Below are positions 7,428-17,336 of a stretch of DNA of 64,000 nucleotides, one piece after another. Positions within the stretch are counted from its first letter, which is position 1; every line of letters starts with the position of its first letter. Under the pieces are notes generated by a model. It was given only the letters and a program-made list of their open reading frames with translations. It had not been told where the DNA came from and did no database searches. Position numbers and translations under genes: made by a program. Origin of the DNA: Christiangramia sediminis (GTDB taxonomy: Bacteria > Bacteroidota > Bacteroidia > Flavobacteriales > Flavobacteriaceae); NCBI RefSeq assembly GCF_020552705.1, contig NZ_JAJBZG010000001.1, positions 806,001 through 870,000 on the forward strand. Direction: 5' to 3'.

Positions 7428-10217
7428 ATGACAGCAGATATATCTAAAGTAGATCCCAAGAGGAATATTATTATCAAAGGTGCAAAACTGCACAACCTTA
7501 AAAACATCAATGCTATTATTCCCAGGAATAAACTGGTAGTGATTACTGGTTTATCGGGTTCAGGAAAATCAAGTTTAGCATTTGATACGCTCTATGCCGA
7601 AGGTCAGCGTCGATATGTGGAGAGTTTAAGTTCCTATGCAAGACAATTTCTTGGCAGGCTAAACAAACCCAAGGTGGATTATATTAAAGGTATTGCTCCT
7701 GCTATTGCTATCGAACAAAAAGTGAATTCCACAAACCCAAGATCTACGGTTGGAACTTCTACCGAAATTTACGATTATCTAAAATTGCTTTTTGCCAGAA
7801 TTGGAAGAACCTATTCCCCGGTTTCAGGAAATGAAGTAAAAAAAGATACGGTCACAGATGTAATAAATTATGTAAAAGTTTTTCCTGAAAGAGAAAAACT
7901 GTTACTCCTCGCCCCTATTCATGTGGAGGAAGGCCGTTCTCTCGAGAAGAAAATAAATATCCTTGCTCAACAGGGATATAGCAGGATAAAAATCGATAAG
8001 GAGGTTGTAAGGATAGATGAAACCGATCTGAAGAAGGCTAAAGATGATAATACCTGGTTGGTCGTAGACAGAATTATCACCAAAGATGAAGAAGATTTTT
8101 ATAACCGACTTGCAGATGCAGTTGAAGCAGCATTTTTTGAAGGTCAGGGGGAACTTTTTATTGAGAAACTTTCAGATAATAGTTCCAGGCACTTCAGTAA
8201 TAAATTTGAGCTTGACGGAATAAATTTTCTGGAGCCAAATGTGCATTTATTCAGCTTTAACAATCCTTACGGAGCCTGCCCAAAATGTGAAGGATATGGA
8301 GATGTTATTGGTATTGATGAAGAACTGGTAATTCCAAATACCGGGCTTTCAGTTTATGAAAATGCTATTTTTCCCTGGCGTGGAGATAGTATGAGCTGGT
8401 ACCGCGATCAACTGGTCAATAATTCTCATAAATTCGATTTCCCAATTCATAAACCATATTTCGAGCTGAGTGATGAGCAAAAAGAACTGGTTTGGAATGG
8501 AAATCAATATTTTGAAGGATTAAATCAATTCTTTGCGTTTCTTGAAAGTAAAGCTTATAAGATCCAGAACAGGGTCATGCTTTCCCGTTATCGCGGAAAA
8601 ACCAAATGCTCTGCCTGTAAAGGAAAACGATTAAGACCGGAAGCCCAATATGTAAAGATAAGTGATCACAGTATTACAGACCTTGTTGAAAAACCTCTGG
8701 ATAAAGTAAGAGCTTTCTTCAATGATCTTGAATTGAATGAATATGACGAAAAAATTGCCAAACGTCTGCTAACCGAAATAAGAAACCGACTGGAATTTCT
8801 TTCTAATGTGGGACTGGATTACCTAACTCTCAATAGAAAATCGAATACACTTTCTGGAGGGGAATCCCAGCGAATAAATCTTGCCACATCCTTAGGTAGT
8901 AGCCTGGTGGGGTCTATGTATATATTAGACGAACCTTCTATTGGATTACATCCCAAGGATACGGAGAAACTTATAGGAGTTTTAAAGCATCTTCGGGATC
9001 TGGGAAATACCGTTATTGTCGTGGAGCATGATGAAGAGATCATGAATGCAGCCGATGAAATTATTGATATTGGGCCGGAAGCAGGAACGAATGGTGGTCA
9101 CTTAGTAGCTACCGGAACCATGAAACATATTTTAAAATCTGATTCTCTTACTGCAAGTTATCTCAATGGAAAAATGGAAATTGAAGTTCCTGAAAAAAGA
9201 AGGACTTCCAAAAATAAGATCAAAGTTTTAGGAGCAAGGGAAAATAACCTGAAGAATATAGATGTAGAATTTCAATTAGGAGTATTCACAGCTATTACCG
9301 GGGTTTCTGGAAGTGGTAAAAGTACCCTAGTAAAAAAGATATTATATCCTGCTGTTCAAAAAGAAATAGGAGGCTATGGAGAAAAAGCCGGGCAATTCAG
9401 CGGTGTGGAAGGTAATTTTAAAAACCTGAGTTCGGTAGAATTTGTAGATCAGAATCCCATCGGTAGATCTTCAAGATCCAATCCTGTTACCTACATTAAG
9501 GCATACGATGATATTAGAAACCTTTTTGCAAATCAGCGTTTATCCAAAATAAGAGGGTTCAAAGCAAAACATTTTTCATTTAATGTTGATGGCGGCAGAT
9601 GTGAGACCTGTAAAGGTGAAGGTGAGGTTACCATCGAAATGCAATTCATGGCAGACGTTCACCTGGAATGCGAAACCTGTAATGGAAAACGTTTTAAAAA
9701 AGAGGTGCTTGAAGTAACATTTCACGACAAGAACATCGATGATATTTTGAATATGACCATTGATGATGCCACTAAATTCTTTGAAGATCATGATCAAAGT
9801 AAGATCGTTAAAAAATTAAAACCTCTTAAAGATGTTGGTCTGGGGTATGTACAACTTGGGCAAAGTTCTTCTACTCTATCTGGAGGTGAAGCACAAAGGA
9901 TTAAATTAGCATCATTTTTAGTAAAAGGAAATACTAAGAACAAAGCGCTTTTCATCTTTGATGAACCTACTACAGGACTACATTTCCATGATATCAAAAA
10001 ACTCCTTAAATCTTTTAATGCTCTTATTTCAAAAGGTCATACCGTAATTGTAATTGAACATAATATGGATCTGGTGAAATGTGCAGATTATGTAATAGAT
10101 CTTGGACCTGAAGGAGGGGAAAATGGAGGATATCTCGTAGGCCAGGGAACTCCTGAAGAGCTTTCAAAAATAAAAAAATCTTATACTTCTAAATATCTGA
10201 AAGAAAAACTTTCCTGA
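7428..10217 (+). CDS. uvrA: Excinuclease ABC subunit A
   Basis: At 929 residues this is a full-length UvrA, the damage-scanning ATPase of nucleotide excision repair. Two ABC ATPase modules are visible: Walker [10 protein letters not shown] (near 45) and GVSGSGKST (near 630), with ABC signatures LSGGESQR and LSGGEAQR. The zinc modules [16 protein letters not shown] and CETCKGEGE...CETCNGKR are intact. It works with UvrB and UvrC, which are not in this window. It appears monocistronic, with the next gene carrying its own sigma-54-type promoter. Confidence 0.98.
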   Translation: MTADISKVDPKRNIIIKGAKLHNLKNINAIIPRNKLVVITGLSGSGKSSLAFDTLYAEGQRRYVESLSSYARQFLGRLNKPKVDYIKGIAPAIAIEQKVNSTNPRSTVGTSTEIYDYLKLLFARIGRTYSPVSGNEVKKDTVTDVINYVKVFPEREKLLLLAPIHVEEGRSLEKKINILAQQGYSRIKIDKEVVRIDETDLKKAKDDNTWLVVDRIITKDEEDFYNRLADAVEAAFFEGQGELFIEKLSDNSSRHFSNKFELDGINFLEPNVHLFSFNNPYGACPKCEGYGDVIGIDEELVIPNTGLSVYENAIFPWRGDSMSWYRDQLVNNSHKFDFPIHKPYFELSDEQKELVWNGNQYFEGLNQFFAFLESKAYKIQNRVMLSRYRGKTKCSACKGKRLRPEAQYVKISDHSITDLVEKPLDKVRAFFNDLELNEYDEKIAKRLLTEIRNRLEFLSNVGLDYLTLNRKSNTLSGGESQRINLATSLGSSLVGSMYILDEPSIGLHPKDTEKLIGVLKHLRDLGNTVIVVEHDEEIMNAADEIIDIGPEAGTNGGHLVATGTMKHILKSDSLTASYLNGKMEIEVPEKRRTSKNKIKVLGARENNLKNIDVEFQLGVFTAITGVSGSGKSTLVKKILYPAVQKEIGGYGEKAGQFSGVEGNFKNLSSVEFVDQNPIGRSSRSNPVTYIKAYDDIRNLFANQRLSKIRGFKAKHFSFNVDGGRCETCKGEGEVTIEMQFMADVHLECETCNGKRFKKEVLEVTFHDKNIDDILNMTIDDATKFFEDHDQSKIVKKLKPLKDVGLGYVQLGQSSSTLSGGEAQRIKLASFLVKGNTKNKALFIFDEPTTGLHFHDIKKLLKSFNALISKGHTVIVIEHNMDLVKCADYVIDLGPEGGENGGYLVGQGTPEELSKIKKSYTSKYLKEKLS

Positions 10218-10295
10218 ATAGTAAGCGTTTAATAATCAGATTTTTAATCTTGGAATAATACTGGATTTGATTTGTGAGCTCACTGTTTCAGGACT

Positions 10296-10312
10296 TTGGC
10301 ACGTGCTTTGTA
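10296..10312 (+). promoter_or_regulatory. Sigma-54 (RpoN) type -24/-12 promoter
   Basis: The 17 bases TTGGCACGTGCTTTGTA fit the sigma-54 consensus (YTGGCACGRNNNTTGCW) with two mismatches. The GG and GT elements are separated by exactly 10 bases. Transcription would start near 10323, giving a leader of about 30 bases to the ATG at 10352. Confidence 0.7.
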
Positions 10313-10351
10313 TTTAATAAGAAAATGTTCTTAATTAAATACTTTACTACC

Positions 10352-11617
10352 ATGAAAAATCTGACCCTTATTTTCACATTCTTATTTATTGGATGGTCAG
10401 TATCGGCATCCGTAAATTCCAATACAGCTACCACTTCCTATACAAATTATAACGACTCATTCATTTTTGTTGAAGAAGGTGTAGAATTCGCGGTTTACCC
10501 AAATGGTGAATTTGATTTTTACTTTAACCCCGATTTCAGAAGAGGCAATTCTGGACATTTTTCAACTCCAAATGTAAATATTAGTTATAATTCCGGATAT
10601 AATTATGAACCTTATATTCAATATGATGATTATGGAGCAGTGATTCAAATTGAAAATGTCCCAATCTATTATGATTATTATGGTAGAATTATACAGGCAG
10701 GAGATATTTTTATGCGATATAATAATTTTGGACGTCTGGCCAGAGTAGGAAATTTACATGTGCATTATAATCGTCATCACCATATAACCCATTACTCAGG
10801 TTTTATAAATCCATACAACAGGAGATATGTTTACAGGCCGTGGCATGATTATTACCGTCGTCCTAATGTAAATGTTAGTATTGTGTTTGGCAGGCCTTAC
10901 AGAGCTTATTATGAACCTCAAAGGATATCTTATAATAACTATGTAACTGTTTACAACAACTATTATGTAACCAATCAGAGAAAACGGAATTTTTACAGAC
11001 CTTCTCAGAAGGTGAGATCTTATAGTTATGGAACCAGAACTACCACAAAGCGTAATATAGCCCAGGTAAGAACTCGATCTAATGATAATTTCACTACTAC
11101 AAGGCAGAATGCTTCCAGAAGTAATACTAACGGAATTAGAACGGAAAGAAGTGTGGCCAGAGAAAATTCTCGCTCTGCAAATACAAAAATATATAGTAAC
11201 AGAGTAGAAAGAAGTACAGATTCCAGAGGTAGATCTACTAGAATTGAAAGTTCTCCTCAAAGTAGACAGATTTCAAGAATTGAAAGATCTGTGAGAACTC
11301 CGCAAAGATCTGCAGAAATAGAAAACAGAAGTTCTACCAGAGTGGAAAGACCAACTTCTACAACTAGAGAAAGAGCTGTACAAGCAAGAAGTAATACCAG
11401 AGTGGAACGTTCTGCTCCTGCTACCCGAAGCAGAACTATTGAAAAAAGTTCAGGAAATTCTGCAAGGAATTCCAGAATTGAGCGTCCAACATCAAGACAA
11501 AGTAGTTCATCTGTAAGAACACGATCTGCATCTGGAACATCAAGGTCTCAGGCAATTAGATCAAATTATTCTTCAAGATCGAGAAGTTCGGCACGAAATG
11601 TGGATAATAGAATATAG
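10352..11617 (+). CDS. Exported protein with Tyr/Asn-rich N-terminal half and Arg/Ser-rich repetitive C-terminal half
   Basis: I place the start at ATG 10352, giving 421 residues with a signal peptide (MKNLTLIFTFLFIGWSVSAS). Longer starts at 10274 or 10325 are disfavoured because a sigma-54-type promoter lies at 10296-10312. Residues 40-220 are rich in Tyr, Asn, Gly and His with short repeats such as YDDYGAVIQI / YDYYGRIIQ. From about 220 the protein is strongly basic, low complexity, with at least five degenerate R-[VI]-E-R-[SP] repeats spaced 15-30 residues. I recognise no enzyme domain. It may be an envelope or matrix protein; this is inference. A hairpin terminator follows. Confidence 0.75.
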   Translation: MKNLTLIFTFLFIGWSVSASVNSNTATTSYTNYNDSFIFVEEGVEFAVYPNGEFDFYFNPDFRRGNSGHFSTPNVNISYNSGYNYEPYIQYDDYGAVIQIENVPIYYDYYGRIIQAGDIFMRYNNFGRLARVGNLHVHYNRHHHITHYSGFINPYNRRYVYRPWHDYYRRPNVNVSIVFGRPYRAYYEPQRISYNNYVTVYNNYYVTNQRKRNFYRPSQKVRSYSYGTRTTTKRNIAQVRTRSNDNFTTTRQNASRSNTNGIRTERSVARENSRSANTKIYSNRVERSTDSRGRSTRIESSPQSRQISRIERSVRTPQRSAEIENRSSTRVERPTSTTRERAVQARSNTRVERSAPATRSRTIEKSSGNSARNSRIERPTSRQSSSSVRTRSASGTSRSQAIRSNYSSRSRSSARNVDNRI

Positions 11618-11656
11618 ATGACAAGTTCATAATTTAATTTTTTGGTTGGTTAGTTG

Positions 11657-11692
11657 GAAAACCCTTGAAGCTCCCAAGCTGATAGGGTTTTC
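11657..11692. terminator. Bidirectional terminator between convergent genes
   Basis: Arms GAAAACCCT (11657-11665) and AGGGTTTTC (11684-11692) are perfectly complementary and flank an 18-base loop that itself contains an AGCT/AGCT pair. It sits between the Arg/Ser-rich protein gene and the flippase gene. Confidence 0.7.
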
Positions 11693-11697
11693 TCGTT

Positions 11698-13155
11698 TTA
11701 TGAACTTTTCACAAACCTATCTATCATCTGATTAATATCTTCTGAAAACCGGAAATAATAAACTATAAAAAGATACAGTCCACCGGCTAAACTTGCTTTA
11801 AGAGCTATGTTCAGTATTGGAGATAACGGAAAGTTCAGAAAGTAGAAACCTACACTAAAACCAACTGTTAACAGCAGAGCTAACCAGGTTTTAGTAGTAA
11901 AGGGATGAATTTTGAATTTATTAAATACAATAAATAGTTTTGACGTATTATAAAGGGCGAAAGCTATAAAGCTAGCAATCGCTGCTCCTTCTATTCCGAA
12001 TTCAGGAATAAAAAACATGTTTAAAGCAAAAGCCAATATCACAAGGATCACCCCTACTCCCAGAACGATCCTGTAATAATCTGAATTGAACAAAATACTG
12101 TTATTATTCCCCAGAATGTTATCGTAAAGTTTCACTAAAGAGATCAATAGTACCACTAGAATGCCAATATTGTATTCTTCGGGGATCAATTCATATAGGG
12201 AATTTACATTAGTGATGATCCAGATAAAAATAAGTCCGCTAATAATGAGCAGGTTTAAAGAACTCTTTTCATATAGCTCTTTTAACCCCGATCTATCCTT
12301 TTTATTAAGCATTTCGGCAGTAAGCGGATGGGTGATCTGGTGCATCGCCTTTTGTGGTACTGAAATAACCGTGGCGATATAAACCGCTATCCCATAAATA
12401 GCAACGTTCTCAATAGGCAAATAATACTCTATCATCACTTTGTCCAGATCAAGCAGCACAGTAGCCACAGAAGCCGCTAATAAGATCAGGGACGAATACT
12501 TAAGAACGGGAGAAAGGTTTTTTGGGAATTTGAAGCTGAATTTAGGACGATGCAATGAAAATGCATACATCGCCATCAATATTGTCCTGAATACGAAAAC
12601 AGCCGAAATCCCATAGATAAAAACCTCCACAGTGATCCATTCAAAATACACCGCAAATAGAAGTATACTGATGCAAAACCTGTGAAAGACCTCTTTCATT
12701 AGATTTCCAAAAGCGCTTTTATAGTATATTTTAGACCAGGAGAAAAAGACTTCAAAATAAGAGGTTGCCAGTGCAATTAGAAAAATAAGCCAGATATAGG
12801 GTTGTACAAGATCATTTTCTCCCTTAAAGTATTCCAGCAAATAATCGTAAAAAAGAATTCCGAATAATCCAATAACCAATCCTGCTATAGCCGGAATTAT
12901 TAGTACAAAATTTAAAAGCCTATCCTGATCTCCTCTTGTTTTATAGGAGGTAAAAAATTTGATCAAAGTACTATGTACCCCAAAAACAAGGAACGGCCAG
13001 ATAAGATTAGCTGCCGATAAAAGAAAACTTACCAGTCCGTAATATTCTTTCTCGAGAAAATAGGTGAAAAGAAACAATGTATTAACCGCACCAATCCCAA
13101 AACCAATATAGGTGGTAACCATATTCTTAAAAGACTGGTTGATGATAACTCCCAT
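11698..13155 (-). CDS. Polysaccharide flippase-like membrane protein (MOP superfamily, Wzx type)
   Basis: The 485-residue protein is almost entirely hydrophobic with about 12-14 predicted membrane segments. It starts in the manner of Wzx-type translocases (MGVIINQSFKNMVTTYIGFGIGAVNTLFLFTYFL). Such proteins flip lipid-linked oligosaccharides across the inner membrane. Its ATG directly follows the TAA of the glycosyltransferase gene with no spacer, indicating translational coupling. Together with the upstream YfhO protein it forms a three-gene envelope glycan operon. The exact substrate is unknown. Confidence 0.85.
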   Translation of the reverse strand: MGVIINQSFKNMVTTYIGFGIGAVNTLFLFTYFLEKEYYGLVSFLLSAANLIWPFLVFGVHSTLIKFFTSYKTRGDQDRLLNFVLIIPAIAGLVIGLFGILFYDYLLEYFKGENDLVQPYIWLIFLIALATSYFEVFFSWSKIYYKSAFGNLMKEVFHRFCISILLFAVYFEWITVEVFIYGISAVFVFRTILMAMYAFSLHRPKFSFKFPKNLSPVLKYSSLILLAASVATVLLDLDKVMIEYYLPIENVAIYGIAVYIATVISVPQKAMHQITHPLTAEMLNKKDRSGLKELYEKSSLNLLIISGLIFIWIITNVNSLYELIPEEYNIGILVVLLISLVKLYDNILGNNNSILFNSDYYRIVLGVGVILVILAFALNMFFIPEFGIEGAAIASFIAFALYNTSKLFIVFNKFKIHPFTTKTWLALLLTVGFSVGFYFLNFPLSPILNIALKASLAGGLYLFIVYYFRFSEDINQMIDRFVKSS

Positions 13156-14439
13156 TTAAACTTGCTTTATGAGATTAGCCAGATCTTCAGTGAGGGACTT
13201 CCGGTGATATTGTTCCAGATTATGAGATGTGCTCATCTGCTCATTTTTAAGATATTTACGAAACAGAGATTCAATATGATGTTTAATTTCTGAAGCATCC
13301 GCATAAGAAAATACTTTTCCGGCATTGGTTTTTGAAATTATTTTTTCAGCATCCCAATTCTTTGGACCAATGGCTAAAATAGGCTTATTCGCGGCAAGAT
13401 ATTCAAAGATCTTCCCCGGAATGATCCCTCTGGTTTCTTCTGAATCAATTTCAAGAAGTAGTAAGACGGAAGCTTCTCTTTGCAATTTAACAGCCCGGGC
13501 ATGATTTACGTATCCTTCATTTTCCAGAAAATGCTGAAGATCATATTTTCGGATACTTCCTAATACTTCATCACTCACTTTTCCGGCAAGTCTTAATCGA
13601 AAATAGTCTTTAAAGTCTTTATTATTTTTAATCAGTTCTTGTAAAGCTTTCCAGAGACTATCCGGATTTCGTCCCGATAACAAGGAGCCAATATGAGCTA
13701 TTTCAAATTGCTTTTTGGTGGAATTATTTCGATTGATTTCAGTATCAAAACCATTGGTTATAACCGTTACGGGTTGAGAAGTTTTTGAACTGAATTCTTC
13801 TTTGGTGGTAAAACTGGTAGTTATTATATGATCTGCAGCGTTTAAAACCTGTTCTTCAAGTTTTTCATGCTTTTTTCTTGAGCTATCATTCAGTTTCAAT
13901 TTCTCATGATAACCGATCTGCGTCCAGGGATCCCGAAAATCTGCGATCCATTTTACAGCTAAAGCCTGCTTCAGCTTTAATCCTATAAGATGCAAACTGT
14001 GGGGAGGGCCCGTGGTAATAATTGCGTGATAATGACCATCCTCAATTTCCTTTTTTAAAAATTTAACCGAAGGCGAGATCCAGAATTTACGGGCATCAGG
14101 AATAAAATAATTCCCGCGGATATAAAGCATTGCTTTTTGTAAAGCAGACTGGTTTTCTTCTTTTTGAATAATCCCTGCACTTATGGTCTCGGTATCTTTT
14201 TTGGAAAATATCCCAGCAATTGAATATGGTTCGAAGATCTTTTTCCGGATAACCCTGATCCCTTCCGGAATTTCTTCTTCCAAGCTTTTATCGATAATAG
14301 GGTAACTTGGATTCTCCGGAACATATACCACTGCTTCAATTCCATATCCTCTCAGATACTTTACGAATTTAAGCCAGCGCTGAACGCCGGGACCGCCAGA
14401 AGGAGGCCAGTAATATGTTATAATGAGAACTTTCTTCAT
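13156..14439 (-). CDS. Glycosyltransferase, GT4-like (GT-B fold)
   Basis: The 427-residue protein opens with MKKVLIITYYWPPSGGPGVQRWLKFVKYL, the glycine-rich acceptor loop of GT-B glycosyltransferases. It has ADFRDPWTQIG in the N-domain and the C-terminal donor-site segment IPGKIFEYLAANKPILAIGP of GT4-type enzymes. It would transfer a sugar from a nucleotide donor to a lipid or glycan acceptor on the inner face of the membrane. The stop abuts the flippase start; the upstream YfhO gene is 20 bases away. Donor and acceptor cannot be read from sequence. Confidence 0.88.
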   Translation of the reverse strand: MKKVLIITYYWPPSGGPGVQRWLKFVKYLRGYGIEAVVYVPENPSYPIIDKSLEEEIPEGIRVIRKKIFEPYSIAGIFSKKDTETISAGIIQKEENQSALQKAMLYIRGNYFIPDARKFWISPSVKFLKKEIEDGHYHAIITTGPPHSLHLIGLKLKQALAVKWIADFRDPWTQIGYHEKLKLNDSSRKKHEKLEEQVLNAADHIITTSFTTKEEFSSKTSQPVTVITNGFDTEINRNNSTKKQFEIAHIGSLLSGRNPDSLWKALQELIKNNKDFKDYFRLRLAGKVSDEVLGSIRKYDLQHFLENEGYVNHARAVKLQREASVLLLLEIDSEETRGIIPGKIFEYLAANKPILAIGPKNWDAEKIISKTNAGKVFSYADASEIKHHIESLFRKYLKNEQMSTSHNLEQYHRKSLTEDLANLIKQV

Positions 14440-14459
14440 TCAGATATTAAATGACAAGA

Positions 14460-16874
14460 TCATTTTCTCTTTTTGAACTCGTAACCTATTCCGCCAATGA
14501 GAACCAAGCCTATAAAAATTGAACTTATCAAGGCAATCGTACTACCTGTCTTGACAACTTCAGGTTCAAACTTAAAAACAATTTCATGATTTCCTGCGGG
14601 AATTTTCATTCCTCTTAGCACATAATTAACCTGAACATGAGACACAGGTTCACCATCAATATAAGCCTGCCAACCGGGTTGATAATAATTTTCAGAGAAA
14701 ACCACGAATTGATCGGTTTCTGCTGAAAATTCATAGGTAAGTTCATTAGGCTGGTATTTTACCAATTCTATATTTGTACTCGGATCGAATTTAAAATCCT
14801 CTTTAACTTCATCCCTGAATTTAGAATTGATAATGGCGGTAGATTCAAGATCTGTATCTTTTAAACTCAGTATTTCCTCATTCTGATTTTCTACCCATTT
14901 CAGATCTTTTACGAACCAGGCATTACCATAAGTATTTGGATTTTGCTGAGCCTGATTACCCTCTTCAGTTGGTACTATAAAATATTTCACATTGAGCATG
15001 CTCAATATTTTCATATTATTCTGCGAAATATAAAAATCGAACAGATCCTGAATTCTTCCCGGTTTAGCCGCATGATAACCGCCCAGCGCATTATGGTAAT
15101 AGGAAGTTCTTCCGGTATTGAAAGGGTCTCCTGAAACATCAAATACCCTATAGTGAGTTTTATCTTCCAGAATCTGCGCATCAGCTGCCATTTTTTGAAA
15201 AGGCTGTTCCATTTCTGAAGCCCTAACAAAATCATCATTATTAACATAGCGTTTGTCTACACCAATCAGATCAAATAAGATCAAAGCTACCATACCACCA
15301 ATAACGATATCTTTGCTCACTTTAGATTTTAAATAGGCCCAGATAAGTCCGGCAGCAATTAAAACTAGAATAAGCGAACGAATTACATCTGAAGTAAAAA
15401 TAGCTTTTCTATCCTCCTCGAGAGCATTCATAAAATCCATTCCGAATTGTTTGCTATACATCGCATCACTGGCGCCGGCAAAATCAAATAAGACAGATTT
15501 AAACAAAAGAAAGACAAGCAACAATCCACCAGTAATTATAGCAGACCATTTTAAAGCATATAATTTCTCTTCCTGTTTTACCTCTTTCAGGAATAATTTG
15601 TAAAGTCCAAAAACAGCCAGTAAAGGCAGACATAATTCCAGGATAACCTGTATGGATGTAATCGCTCTGAATTTATCATATAAGGGCACAAATTCTATGA
15701 AAAATCTGGTGAGAAACTCGAAGTTCTTTCCCCAACTTAGCAGTAAGGCCAGAATACTTCCTCCAACGATCCACCACTTCAATCGCCCACGAATTAAAAG
15801 GAGGGCAAATACAAATAGAAAGACCACGGTTGCCCCAATATATGCCGGAGCGCCTACATAGGGTTGATCACCCCAATAGGTAGGAGCATTTTCAGCAAAG
15901 CCTGCAGCCTGAACCGGTGAGGCACCAATTCCCCTTAAAGCATCATAGATATTAGAGTCTTTACCAATATTTTCTGAACTTCCACCACCCATAAACCTTG
16001 GAACCATGAGGTTGAAGCTTTCCACAATTCCGTAACTGTAAGAAGTAATATATTCAAAGCCCAGCCCGGATTTCTCTTTTGGGCTTCCGTTTGGCTGTAT
16101 GCTCAATTCTGATTCACCCCGAGTACTAAACTGCGTATATTCACTGGTCGCCAATAAATTGGTGGCATTAGCCGCAATAGCAATAACTACAGCTACTACC
16201 ATAACCCCAATGGCTTTAAAATAATTGGATAATAGCTTTTTTCGATAGGCATCTACCAGATATGCGATCCCCAGAATAATAACCAGAAGTAAAAGATAAT
16301 AGGTCATTTGGAAATGATTCGCCTGGATCTCCAATGCCATTGCTACCGCGAGCAGTAAAAAACTCCAGATATTCCGATTTCTGAAAATGGCAATGATCCC
16401 GGCAAGGACCATGGGCATATAAGCGATGGCATGAGCTTTTGAGTTATGCCCTATGCCTAATATAATTATAAGATAAGTTGAAAAACCAAAGGCTATGGAC
16501 CCTAAAAATGCCAGCTTATAGTCCACTTTCATACAAAGAAGTAGGATATAGAAACCTATAAAATATAGAAAGAGATAATCTGCAGGCCTTGGTAAGAACC
16601 TTAATAGACTGTCCAGTTCCTTTACGTAATTATGAGGATAATAAGCACCTAATTGATAGGTAGGCATACCACCAAAAGCAGAATCGGTCCAGTAGGGTTC
16701 TTCACCAGTTTCGGCTCTAAAATCTTTTTGTTCCTGAGCCATCCCGATATATTGAACGATATCGCTCTGGAAAATCTCTTTTCCCTGCAGTACAGGATTG
16801 AAGTAAAATAATGATAATACAATAAAACCTGCCAGAACCAGCAGGTGAGGTAAGAATTGCTTCAGTTTAGTCAT
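14460..16874 (-). CDS. YfhO-family multi-pass membrane protein
   Basis: The 804-residue protein (ATG at 16874; a TTG nine codons further upstream is less likely) has a cytoplasmic start, about 13 membrane segments and a C-terminal periplasmic beta-rich domain with the family motif FSENYYQPGWQAYIDGEPV, then a last membrane helix. YfhO proteins resemble GT-C-fold glycosyltransferases using polyprenyl-phosphate sugars; a Bacillus homologue is implicated in glycosylating lipoteichoic acid. Here it heads an operon with a GT4 enzyme and a flippase, consistent with decorating a surface glycan. Enzymatic activity is inferred. Confidence 0.85.
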   Translation of the reverse strand: MTKLKQFLPHLLVLAGFIVLSLFYFNPVLQGKEIFQSDIVQYIGMAQEQKDFRAETGEEPYWTDSAFGGMPTYQLGAYYPHNYVKELDSLLRFLPRPADYLFLYFIGFYILLLCMKVDYKLAFLGSIAFGFSTYLIIILGIGHNSKAHAIAYMPMVLAGIIAIFRNRNIWSFLLLAVAMALEIQANHFQMTYYLLLLVIILGIAYLVDAYRKKLLSNYFKAIGVMVVAVVIAIAANATNLLATSEYTQFSTRGESELSIQPNGSPKEKSGLGFEYITSYSYGIVESFNLMVPRFMGGGSSENIGKDSNIYDALRGIGASPVQAAGFAENAPTYWGDQPYVGAPAYIGATVVFLFVFALLLIRGRLKWWIVGGSILALLLSWGKNFEFLTRFFIEFVPLYDKFRAITSIQVILELCLPLLAVFGLYKLFLKEVKQEEKLYALKWSAIITGGLLLVFLLFKSVLFDFAGASDAMYSKQFGMDFMNALEEDRKAIFTSDVIRSLILVLIAAGLIWAYLKSKVSKDIVIGGMVALILFDLIGVDKRYVNNDDFVRASEMEQPFQKMAADAQILEDKTHYRVFDVSGDPFNTGRTSYYHNALGGYHAAKPGRIQDLFDFYISQNNMKILSMLNVKYFIVPTEEGNQAQQNPNTYGNAWFVKDLKWVENQNEEILSLKDTDLESTAIINSKFRDEVKEDFKFDPSTNIELVKYQPNELTYEFSAETDQFVVFSENYYQPGWQAYIDGEPVSHVQVNYVLRGMKIPAGNHEIVFKFEPEVVKTGSTIALISSIFIGLVLIGGIGYEFKKRK

Positions 16875-16948
16875 TAATCGGACTTTTGATTTTAACCACA
16901 ATTTTGTGCTACAAAGCCCAGAATGATAAGCTTTGTTAAAATCCGAAA

Positions 16949-17230
16949 TTAATCAATTTCTTCGTAATCGATATATTCACCAACGTTTTTATTGGATCCC
17001 TTATTTTCTTTAGGTTTTTTATCGATACTAACTTTTCCTTTTTTTTCCTGGGATTGACGGGCACCTCCAAATTGCTGATTGAATTGTTTTTCAACTTTCT
17101 GACCCATTTTCTTCATGAACCACTTAAGTATAAGCGGACCGAAAAACCGGAGGAATATTTTTAAACCAAAGTATACTAACAAAACGATGAGTACCGTTTT
17201 TAATACTCCAGATAATGATGCTTCTAACAT
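16949..17230 (-). CDS. DUF4834-type small membrane protein
   Basis: I use ATG 17230, giving 93 residues: MLEASLSGVLKTVLIVLLVYFGLKIFLRFFG with one or two membrane segments, followed by a basic, charged cytoplasmic tail ending GEYIDYEEID. This layout is that of the DUF4834 family, common in Bacteroidota and of unknown function. It precedes the YfhO gene by 74 bases on the same strand and may be cotranscribed. It diverges from the outer-membrane protein gene at 17337. Confidence 0.75.
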   Translation of the reverse strand: MLEASLSGVLKTVLIVLLVYFGLKIFLRFFGPLILKWFMKKMGQKVEKQFNQQFGGARQSQEKKGKVSIDKKPKENKGSNKNVGEYIDYEEID

Positions 17231-17307
17231 TTTTAAGCTTTTTGCAAAAATAAAAATAAGCCGCCACAATCATGGAAACTTCGGCTATAAAATTATAATA
17301 AATCTTA

Positions 17308-17315
17308 TATCTTTG
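17308..17315 (+). promoter_or_regulatory. Candidate -7 box for the outer-membrane protein gene
   Basis: TATCTTTG matches TANNTTTG, 21 bases upstream of ATG 17337, and supports that start over longer in-frame options. No clear -33 element is seen. Confidence 0.4.
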
Positions 17316-17336
17316 AAAGAATCAACCCACATAAGC

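Noticed and set aside
10274-10351. Longer N-terminal extension of the Arg/Ser-rich protein
   Set aside because: It lacks a signal peptide at its start and contains the sigma-54-type promoter; the ATG at 10352 gives a normal signal peptide.
10796-11260. 154-codon minus-strand open frame
   Set aside because: It lies opposite the low-complexity Tyr/Arg/Ser coding region; its Ile/Ser/Arg-rich translation is a shadow of the repeats.
11100-11600. CRISPR-like or tandem DNA repeat
   Set aside because: The repeats are degenerate protein-level R-[VI]-E-R motifs without constant spacers or identical DNA units.
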